Shown here piece after piece: positions 7,632-12,481 of a stretch of DNA of 12,481 nt (within the stretch, counting starts at the first letter, position 1; each line of letters starts with the position of its first letter). The stretch lies in NCBI GenBank assembly GCA_963976395.1, contig CAXBLG010000088.1, positions 1 through 12,481 of the forward strand, read 5' to 3'. The position numbers and the translations under genes were made by a program. This DNA is from UBA11612 sp963976395. GTDB lineage: Bacteria; Pseudomonadota; Alphaproteobacteria; Rhodospirillales; Rhodospirillaceae. The notes under the pieces are model-generated. The model was not told where the DNA came from. It did not search any database and was given only the letters and a program-made list of their open reading frames with translations.

Positions 7632-7718
7632 CGTTACTTGCCGGTAAGCGCAGATAAACTCTAACGGACACCGTAATTGGTGAGCGTTTGGACTTGATGG
7701 TTTCGGGGTATGTGAAAT

Positions 7719-8180
7719 CTAATTCTGTTGGGCGGCCGGTATCAATCGAGTTCCAGCAACAGGTCGCTTGCCGCCTTTCGCCTCAACCCAGTCGCTGCGG
7801 GTGGCGTCCTCAAAGAGTTGATGCACTTTCCACACAATCTCAGTTCCAACCGCAGGATTGCGCGCTTCAAACTTAAACTCGCGGACCTCGCCCGGCGGAA
7901 TAGCGGCCATCCAGACGATCCGCGCGATCCGGTCGTCGAGCTTACGCAGTTCCTCAACATCGGCCGGACCTTCGACAGACAGAATGACGACATCCTCAGG
8001 AATCTGAAGTTCAACCACCGTCGTCGCAACTTTGCCCTCTGATGGAATCCGAACAGTATAGATTACAGTTGCACCGAGCGTGGCCTCAGCCGGCTGAACC
8101 GTAACGTGCGCAGATGCGCTGGCACTTATGACAATGGCCGAGGATAGTGCCGCGCCCCGAAGAATTCTAAAGAACCGCAT
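7719..8180 (-). CDS. YcnI-like (DUF1775) secreted copper-binding protein
   Basis: Periplasmic protein of 153 residues in the YcnI/DUF1775 family. A signal peptide (MRFFRILRGAALSSAIVISA, then SASA) should be cut before His25, giving a mature protein starting HVTVQP. In the family the N-terminal His is central to Cu(II) binding, as shown for B. subtilis YcnI. The beta-sandwich motifs YTVRIPSEG, VELQIPEDV, PPGEVREFKF and VWKVHQ are all present. Many homologues carry a C-terminal membrane anchor; this one ends shortly after GTRLIPAAQQN and is probably soluble. The start at 8180 is preferred over the one at 8219 because a strong GGGAGG lies 6 nt upstream and it opens directly on the signal peptide. 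With the cus genes it supports a copper-handling theme, although it lies about 3 kb away. Confidence 0.9.
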   Translation of the reverse strand: MRFFRILRGAALSSAIVISASASAHVTVQPAEATLGATVIYTVRIPSEGKVATTVVELQIPEDVVILSVEGPADVEELRKLDDRIARIVWMAAIPPGEVREFKFEARNPAVGTEIVWKVHQLFEDATRSDWVEAKGGKRPVAGTRLIPAAQQN

Positions 8181-8359
8181 CGCTAACCTCCCGATATTCA
8201 ATTTCTGATAACAGCACAACGCGCTGATTGCCCGCTATTCCGAGCCCTCATCGCGCCGACCTTACACGCAGAACGGCACGGTAATATTTTACATCCTTGG
8301 TTAGCCATATCCACAACGATATGTGCCCGTTATGACTAAATAGAAAGCTTCTCTGGGCT
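8181..8359. other. Upstream region of the YcnI-like gene
   Basis: No coding frame is evident. On the minus strand a TTGTGG and a TAAAAT hexamer near 8285-8320 have a long 19-nt spacer and are at best a weak promoter. No metal-regulator operator could be recognised. Confidence 0.3.
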
Positions 8360-8440
8360 CTAGAACCGCCGTACGTCGCCAATTGCAGCAAGCATGCTCG
8401 TCGCCATCGCGATATTTCTGCCGATCCCTTTCAAAACATT
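8360..8440 (-). pseudogene. IS110-family transposase fragment (probable)
   Basis: The minus strand reads LKGIGRNIAMATSMLAAIGD followed by VRRF and a TAG. This resembles the helix-hairpin-helix segment PGIGPxTAxAMLAAIGDxRxF of IS110/IS1111 transposases. Only about 25 residues match; the reading frame upstream (to 8542) is open but does not resemble the family, and the usual continuation AAWLGLVP is missing. Probably a small relic. Confidence 0.45.
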
Positions 8441-8547
8441 CCCCTCCGCAGTGATCGCTAAGCTGAGGGCCCTTGCCAGCTCTAACATCAGGGATAACCT
8501 GCCGCGCGGCGACGCACCCGCAAAGACATTGTTACAATCCACGATTA

Positions 8548-8640
8548 ACTAAGCAGTATGGTCGGTACGGCTACCGTAATATCTCCAGACTTCTGCAGAT
8601 CGAAGGCTGGCGGTTATGGCGGGAAGAAGGCCTGCATCTG
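8548..8640 (+). pseudogene. IS3-family orfB fragment, HTH_21 region
   Basis: The plus strand reads TKQYGRYGYRNISRLLQIEG followed by WRLWREEGL. This matches the start of IS3-family transposases (YGYRRIxxLLRxEGW...VNHKRVxRLWRxEGL), with the segment VNHKRVER deleted between the two halves. The frame runs on without any DDE domain, so it is a remnant. Confidence 0.75.
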
Positions 8641-8694
8641 GCGGTCATCTCTGATCGTTGTCGGAGCGAATGTACTCAAGGATACCACGATGGA
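8641..8694 (-). pseudogene. IS3-family orfB fragment, DDE region, opposite orientation
   Basis: On the minus strand HRGILEYIRSDN can be read, followed after a one-base frame change by PEMTA-like sequence, matching the second-aspartate motif of IS3 transposases (xxIRSDNGPEMTA). It directly abuts the plus-strand orfB fragment but points the other way, so an IS3-like element has been rearranged or two copies have fused here. Confidence 0.6.
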
Positions 8695-8886
8695 GATTCA
8701 CACCAACCAGCCCTCAATGAGGCCAAAGCCGTTGATCCGACGGGCGACACGTATGGCTTAGGATCACGATATCATGGTCTTCGCAGGCCAGTTAGGTATA
8801 ATCCGACAATGCCATGCTTATGCGCCAGGATCTATTGCGCACACTAAAATCAGCACCGTTACGGCGGTAATAAGGAGTCTGATCAA

Positions 8887-9105
8887 ATGGCCGAAGATTC
8901 GAAAGTTAAAAACGAACACCCACACCTCCAGGCGATGTGCGAGGAGGTTGCGCGTAGCGCGGTAATTAGGGCATGGGCAGTGAACTACGCAGAACCTGGA
9001 AAAACATCTACTCGCCAAGAGCTTTTGGAAATAATGATCCCGTATCTGGAAAAAGCCGAAGCTTGGTGGCAACAAGTACTGCCCGCCGAATTGAGGGAAC
9101 GATAA
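8887..9105 (+). CDS. Hypothetical small protein, 72 residues
   Basis: A soluble helical protein with features HPHLQAMCEEVARSAVIRAW and LLEIMIPYLEKAEAWWQQVL. An AAGGAG ribosome site 9 nt before the ATG fixes the start and makes this one of the more convincing small genes. The family is not recognised. A tiny ORF follows two bases after the TAA and may be translated together with it. The upstream 190 nt hold only IS3 debris, so the promoter must lie in or after that debris. Confidence 0.65.
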   Translation: MAEDSKVKNEHPHLQAMCEEVARSAVIRAWAVNYAEPGKTSTRQELLEIMIPYLEKAEAWWQQVLPAELRER

Positions 9106-9106
9106 A

Positions 9107-9169
9107 ATGAGCAAGAAACGCGCTCACCAAAAAGGCGGACGGCGGTACTGTCAGAGAAAACCGGCCTGA
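9107..9169 (+). CDS. Tiny basic ORF, 20 residues
   Basis: Encodes MSKKRAHQKGGRRYCQRKPA, starting one base after the stop codon of the preceding small gene. Composition is strongly basic. It has no dedicated ribosome site; re-initiation after the upstream stop is possible. It could also be the beginning of a gene whose remainder was lost. Confidence 0.25.
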   Translation: MSKKRAHQKGGRRYCQRKPA

Positions 9170-9387
9170 GTCGCTAAAACGCGTCTCGTAGCATCCTCGA
9201 ATGAGCAGCCCTTTTCGCTATTTCAAGACATCACGTAAAATCATCCGCTTGGCCGTGATGATATTGGCCACCGGCGCCGGTGGCCAATAGTCCAAAATCA
9301 ACACCGCTCGATCAAAGCCCAATCATGCAGTAGACTGACAATGCGACTGGTACAGAAAATCGGTCAGGCCAGGGGGATGATCGGCGC
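9170..9387. other. Intergenic region upstream of the MBOAT gene
   Basis: Contains a 29-codon open frame (9201-9290) reading MSSPFRYFKTSRKIIRLAVM then ILATGAGGQ, which looks like a cut-off signal sequence and ends inside the palindrome at 9262-9289. No ribosome site precedes it. The remainder shows no recognisable coding content and no clear promoter. Confidence 0.4.
9262..9289. repeat. Perfect 28-bp palindrome
   Basis: Each half is TATTGGCCACCGGC and its exact complement, with no loop and a GGCGCC core. There is no T-run on either side, so a standard terminator is unlikely. It lies about 100 bp upstream of the MBOAT gene and could be an operator, a repeat unit or a recombination site. Confidence 0.85.
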
Positions 9388-10839
9388 ATGTTACCCAATT
9401 CATTTACTTTTCTTTTATTCTTCGCCGTGGTCGTTGGCGCTTATTATGTGCTGCCGCATCGCTGGCGCTGGGTTTTGCTGCTGGTCGGCAGCTACTACTT
9501 TTATTCCACCTTCGACCCGCAATATTTGTTCTTGCTCGCCGCAACGACGCTGGTCGCCTACGGGTTCGGCATAGCCGTTGCCAAGCCCTTTCAGCAAACG
9601 ACGCGACGGGTGCTTTTAACAGTCGGAATTCTCATCGAGCTTTCTTCGCTCTTCGTTTTTAAGTACTTCGATTTTCTTATGGGGTCGTTTGGACCTCTCC
9701 TCGCAAATCTCAATATCATTAGCGACGCGATCGCCCTTCCCCGGCTGGATATCATCCTGCCCGTTGGTCTCTCATTTTATACGTTTTCGTGCATAAGCTA
9801 CCTTGTGGACGCTTATCGCCGGACCGTGGAGCCAGAGCGTCATCTCGGCAAGCTGTCCGTATACGTGGCATTCTTTCCAAAGCTTCTTGCCGGTCCCATC
9901 GAGCGCGCACCAGCGTTTCTTGCCCAACTCACAAAACCGGTCACGGTGGACCGCATCGCAATTATCACAGGCCTCCAGCTGATTGTTTGGGGCCTGTTCA
10001 AGAAAGTCGTTATCGCCGATCGTTTAGCGGTATTCGTTGACGCAGGTTTCACCAATCCTGCGTTTCAGTCGCCGGTTAGTGTCCTGATTGCCGTCTATTT
10101 CTATGCATTTCAGATTTATTGTGACTTTTCCGGCTACTCTGATATCGCCATCGGTGCCGCACTGATTCTCGGCATTCGACTTATGGAAAACTTTCGCCGG
10201 CCTTACATGGCCAAATCCGTGCCGGACTTTTGGAATAAGCGCTGGCATTTATCGTTGATGCGTTGGTTTCGGGAGTATTTGTACATACCCCTTGGCGGCA
10301 ATCGCGTCTCTGCGTGGCGCCGCTATGCCAACGTCATGATCATTTTCTTGGTCAGCGGCCTATGGCATGGCGCCAATTGGACATTCGTGGTTTGGGGCGG
10401 CCTCAATGGCCTGTATCAGCTGATTCATACTCTTTTCGAGACACCGCGCCATTGGTTAGCAAAACAGATCCGCCTGCCGAGCGCACTAACGACACTATTG
10501 TCGATACTTTTGACGTTTCATCTCATCGGACTCGCTTGGGTGTTTTTCCGCGCGCCCTCAATCGACAACGCATTAGCCGTCCTCAAGCGCATATGGTCTT
10601 CCCTTCCCCAACTCCCGACGTTGCTTGCGAGCTATAACTGGAGCAACGAATTTTACTTGTCGCTTGGTCTTATTGTATTTTTGATGGGCGTTGAGATTCT
10701 GGAGGAGAAGAAACCGATGTCACAACGCTTGGCGGACGGCCCTGCCATTGTCCGCTGGGCATTTTACTATGCGGTGGGCTTCTCTCTCCTCGTCATCGGG
10801 ATGTGGGGCACCCAAGGCTTTGTCTACATGAACTTCTAA
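9388..10839 (+). CDS. MBOAT-family O-acyltransferase (AlgI-like)
   Basis: Polytopic inner-membrane acyltransferase of 483 residues, a normal length for AlgI-type proteins. The N-terminus SFTFLLFFAVVVGAYYVLPH and the WRWVLLLVGSYYFY segment are typical. The family motifs follow: FFPKLLAGPIER, YCDFSGYSDIAIG, FRRPYMAKSVPDFWNKRWH with conserved His287, YLYIPLGGNR, and GLWHGANWTFVVWGGLNG with the catalytic His327. Members move an acyl group, usually acetyl, across the membrane to a polysaccharide or cell-wall acceptor. A partner SGNH-fold gene follows after a gap of 14 nt, as in alginate, cellulose and peptidoglycan acetylation systems. The acceptor is not evident because no glycosyltransferase or polymerase lies in the window. 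The ATG at 9388 matches the family start. Confidence 0.95.
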   Translation: MLPNSFTFLLFFAVVVGAYYVLPHRWRWVLLLVGSYYFYSTFDPQYLFLLAATTLVAYGFGIAVAKPFQQTTRRVLLTVGILIELSSLFVFKYFDFLMGSFGPLLANLNIISDAIALPRLDIILPVGLSFYTFSCISYLVDAYRRTVEPERHLGKLSVYVAFFPKLLAGPIERAPAFLAQLTKPVTVDRIAIITGLQLIVWGLFKKVVIADRLAVFVDAGFTNPAFQSPVSVLIAVYFYAFQIYCDFSGYSDIAIGAALILGIRLMENFRRPYMAKSVPDFWNKRWHLSLMRWFREYLYIPLGGNRVSAWRRYANVMIIFLVSGLWHGANWTFVVWGGLNGLYQLIHTLFETPRHWLAKQIRLPSALTTLLSILLTFHLIGLAWVFFRAPSIDNALAVLKRIWSSLPQLPTLLASYNWSNEFYLSLGLIVFLMGVEILEEKKPMSQRLADGPAIVRWAFYYAVGFSLLVIGMWGTQGFVYMNF

Positions 10840-10853
10840 CGGGGGCATTGGCC

Positions 10854-11849
10854 GTGATATCGCAAGATGTAGAGCAAGAATATGCCATAGCCGAAGCTGC
10901 CCAACGCACCGGTGGCCGGCGGCGCTGGGGGCCGGTGCTGGTGATCGGACTGCTGATTTATGCGGCGATATACATTTTTGCAGAAATGACAGTGCTTGAG
11001 ACGTCCAAACGAAACCGGCTGTTTATGATCAATACAGCGCCAAGAGCCGAGTACGACTATGTCGTCTTAGGAGCATCGCATGCGATGCCGTTCGATTTCG
11101 AGGATATGAACCAACGCCTGGAACATTTGACCGGCTCTTCAATCATAAATTTGTCGATTGAGGGCGCGGGGCCCGTTCCCGGGCGGTTTTTTACCGAGTA
11201 CTTTCTAGCCGATCACACCGCTAAGAATGTGCTTTATATTATCGACTCCTTTGCCTTCTATTCAGATCAATGGAACGAGGTGAGGATAGACGACCCTGAA
11301 CTCCTTGCGCGCGCGCCGTTTGACTGGAACTTACTTCATACCCTCTGGAACTTTCCCAGCACGCGCGGTCTCATTCCGGGATACCTGACGGGATTTTATA
11401 AAATCAACAACGGTGAAAGATTTGCTCCCGATCTTAGCGAAGCGGAGCAAAGCAAATTCACGCGCACATATCGAACCAACGCCCGCGTCGACGAGCGGCG
11501 CATGGCATTTCTCTATCCGGAGTCGGTCAGTTTGGAGACTATTGATAAGTACATTGCCGAGCTTGACCGACTTGCCGGCACTTTGGCCGAGCGCGGCATT
11601 AATCTCATAGCTATTAAGACACCGCTTCCTGAGCGGGTTCTAACGAAACTGCCAGGTGAGGCTGAGTTCAATGCAAAAGTTAGGGGAGTTCTGGATGCTT
11701 ACGGTTTTGAACTCCACGATTTTACAACCCTCGCCAATGACGATGCCTTCTTTTATGACACCGACCACCTAAATAAGGATGGCATAATCAACTTTATGGA
11801 TACATTCCTCGTCGATCTTCTTCGCGTCGCCCCTGCCCCAACGCAATAA
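10854..11849 (+). CDS. SGNH-fold (AlgJ/DltD-like) acetyltransfer partner of the MBOAT protein
   Basis: Membrane-anchored periplasmic protein of 331 residues. One helix (GPVLVIGLLIYAAIYIFAEM) follows a short cytoplasmic tail. The block I motif VVLGASHAMPF gives Ser75 as the likely nucleophile, and YDTDHLNKDG near the C-terminus supplies the Asp302-x-x-His305 pair. Overall similarity to known AlgJ/AlgX or DltD is low, so assignment rests on these blocks and on pairing with the MBOAT gene. It probably receives the acyl group and passes it to the polymer. The GTG at 10854 is chosen because GGGGG lies 8 nt before it; an ATG at 10803 would overlap the MBOAT gene by 37 nt and add a poor N-terminus. 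No catalytic residue is missing. Confidence 0.8.
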   Translation: MISQDVEQEYAIAEAAQRTGGRRRWGPVLVIGLLIYAAIYIFAEMTVLETSKRNRLFMINTAPRAEYDYVVLGASHAMPFDFEDMNQRLEHLTGSSIINLSIEGAGPVPGRFFTEYFLADHTAKNVLYIIDSFAFYSDQWNEVRIDDPELLARAPFDWNLLHTLWNFPSTRGLIPGYLTGFYKINNGERFAPDLSEAEQSKFTRTYRTNARVDERRMAFLYPESVSLETIDKYIAELDRLAGTLAERGINLIAIKTPLPERVLTKLPGEAEFNAKVRGVLDAYGFELHDFTTLANDDAFFYDTDHLNKDGIINFMDTFLVDLLRVAPAPTQ

Positions 11850-12048
11850 CGCTAGCGCGCCTACCGGCACCCGCAACCCGGAAGTTGCAATCCGTGGGCT
11901 TCTGTGAGCGAACATATGACGAGCTTTAGAACGATTTCATGTGCCATTCATGTGACATGGAATCCCCGCAGCTTTATGGAAATATGTGTAACGCATTGAT
12001 ATTTAATAGGGAAGTGCGAGAATCTGTTTTGCTCCACGCCGGGCAACG
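11850..12048. other. Non-coding spacer before the terminator
   Basis: No open frame of interest. A duplicated CATGTG (11939-11944 and 11950-11955) forms part of an imperfect inverted repeat ATTCATGTGACATGGAAT. No tRNA fold could be drawn. The stretch leads directly into the terminator. Confidence 0.4.
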
Positions 12049-12085
12049 AAAAACCCCTCTAAGCCCTTGGACTTGGGGGTTTTTT
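12049..12085. terminator. Strong bidirectional rho-independent terminator
   Basis: AAAAACCCC (12049-12057) pairs with GGGGGTTTTTT (12075-12085), with additional AAG/CTT pairing inside the loop. The T-run ends transcripts from the MBOAT/SGNH operon on the plus strand. The A-run would serve the minus strand. Confidence 0.85.
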
Positions 12086-12118
12086 GGTTGTGGGGATCCG
12101 CAGTCGCTTTTGTTATAA

Positions 12119-12428
12119 GTCGCCCGAAATAGCGATTTGATAATAGGGAATCCAGGCTATTTCTGTGATGTCAAAACGCTTGCGGCCTCTCTCACGAGCC
12201 GCAGCTTTTCCCTCGCGGGTTTGACCGAGCATCTCAAGACGAAAACCAGAAAACAGGCTACGGAAGAGCATGACGGTCCCATCACCGCCGAGTACCTGCA
12301 TCATGCCCGAGCGGACGTACAAGCAACCTGGGAGTGCTATGAGGCCCTAGAGGCCATGTTATATCGAGCATGATCTGGACATGCCGTCCCACCGGCTCTT
12401 GAGTGAAGTGAGCATCGGCAAAGCCTAC
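12119..12428 (+). pseudogene. Broken exonuclease/DNA-polymerase-like gene fragment
   Basis: A frame open from 12119 (after TAA at 12116-12118) encodes FCDVKTLAASLTSRSFSLAG, then RKQATEEHDGPITAEYLHHA, then RADVQATWECYEALEAML, ending in TGA at 12371-12373. The last 50 bases continue the same protein in another frame: EHDLDMPSHRLLSEVSIGKA and Y, reaching base 12428, where the inverted repeat begins. The pattern, including an Exo III-like ARADVQATWECY, suggests a DEDD-type 3'-5' exonuclease or polymerase-associated protein; the usual exonuclease Tyr appears as His (HARAD). The N-terminal part is absent, a one-base frameshift lies near 12365, and the C-terminus is cut by the repeat. Family assignment is from memory of similar proteins and is moderate. 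Confidence 0.6.
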
Positions 12429-12481
12429 TGACCGGCCCCCATTGGGTGGTCCGGTGTGAATGTTAGTTCAACATGGTGTTT
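12429..12481 (-). repeat. Right copy of the perfect 53-bp terminal inverted repeat
   Basis: Exact reverse complement of bases 1-53. Its inner edge interrupts the exonuclease-like fragment between a TAC codon and an artificial TGA. Both copies point outward in the same sense, as expected if two inverted copies of one repeated element flank the window. Confidence 0.95.

Noticed and set aside
8473..8847. 124-residue plus-strand open frame as an intact gene
   Set aside because: Only the central 30 residues resemble an IS3 transposase; the rest is antisense to another fragment and has no family features.
10803..10853. ATG at 10803 as the start of the SGNH gene
   Set aside because: It overlaps the MBOAT gene by 37 nt, lacks a ribosome site and adds a non-conserved stretch before the GTG preceded by GGGGG.
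1..12481. CRISPR array, tRNA, rRNA, prophage or toxin-antitoxin module
   Set aside because: No regularly spaced repeats, no tRNA fold, no rRNA-like sequence, no phage structural gene and no recognisable toxin-antitoxin pair were found.
1..12481. Window as one intact transposon defined by its terminal repeats
   Set aside because: There is no intact transposase, recombinase or resolvase inside, and both terminal genes are truncated rather than complete.

Overview
This 12.5 kb window most likely comes from a Gram-negative proteobacterium of intermediate GC content. The evidence is a CusBA-type RND metal pump, the 3' end of an hflC gene, a DUF1775/YcnI periplasmic protein, an FNR/Anr-type box and an AlgI-type acyltransferase. 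The class cannot be set from sequence alone. Gene content and density are those of an accessory region: a few intact genes separated by stretches of decayed gene and transposase fragments.

Layout: (i) 1-4704, a copper/silver efflux pair, a cusB-like adaptor overlapping a cusA-like pump. The adaptor carries an extra N-terminal FixH/YtkA-like domain and lacks a convincing start. (ii) 4863-4979, minus strand, a 38-residue Met/Gly-rich one-helix membrane protein. (iii) 5000-6130, remnants: an orphan reading frame and the 3' end of hflC. (iv) 6130-7500, a possible hypothetical gene, a minus-strand uspA-like gene, a small minus-strand helical protein, and an FNR/Anr-type box at 7482-7495. (v) 7570-7632, a large hairpin containing a run of ten C. 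(vi) 7719-8180, minus strand, a secreted YcnI-like copper-binding protein. (vii) 8360-8700, IS110-like and scrambled IS3-like transposase debris. (viii) 8887-9169, a small hypothetical gene and a tiny ORF. (ix) 9262-9289, a perfect 28-bp palindrome. (x) 9388-11849, a two-gene operon of an MBOAT acyltransferase and an SGNH-fold partner, probably acetylating a polysaccharide, closed by a strong bidirectional terminator at 12049-12085. (xi) 12119-12428, a broken exonuclease-like gene.

The window is bounded by a perfect 53-bp inverted repeat (1-53 and 12429-12481). At each inner edge a gene is cut: the cusB-like gene loses its start on the left, and the exonuclease-like fragment stops in mid-motif on the right. 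The simplest reading is that two inverted copies of one repeated element, perhaps an insertion sequence, flank the window. A chimeric join or assembly artefact is possible.

Functionally, copper handling links the cus pair, the Met-rich mini-protein and the YcnI-like protein. UspA, the small helical protein and the FNR-type box suggest a low-oxygen or stress theme. The MBOAT/SGNH pair is a separate envelope-modification module. No new defence or mobile system is evident. The most distinctive items are the boundary repeat, the domain-fused adaptor, the mini-protein, the palindrome and the hairpin with the C tract.
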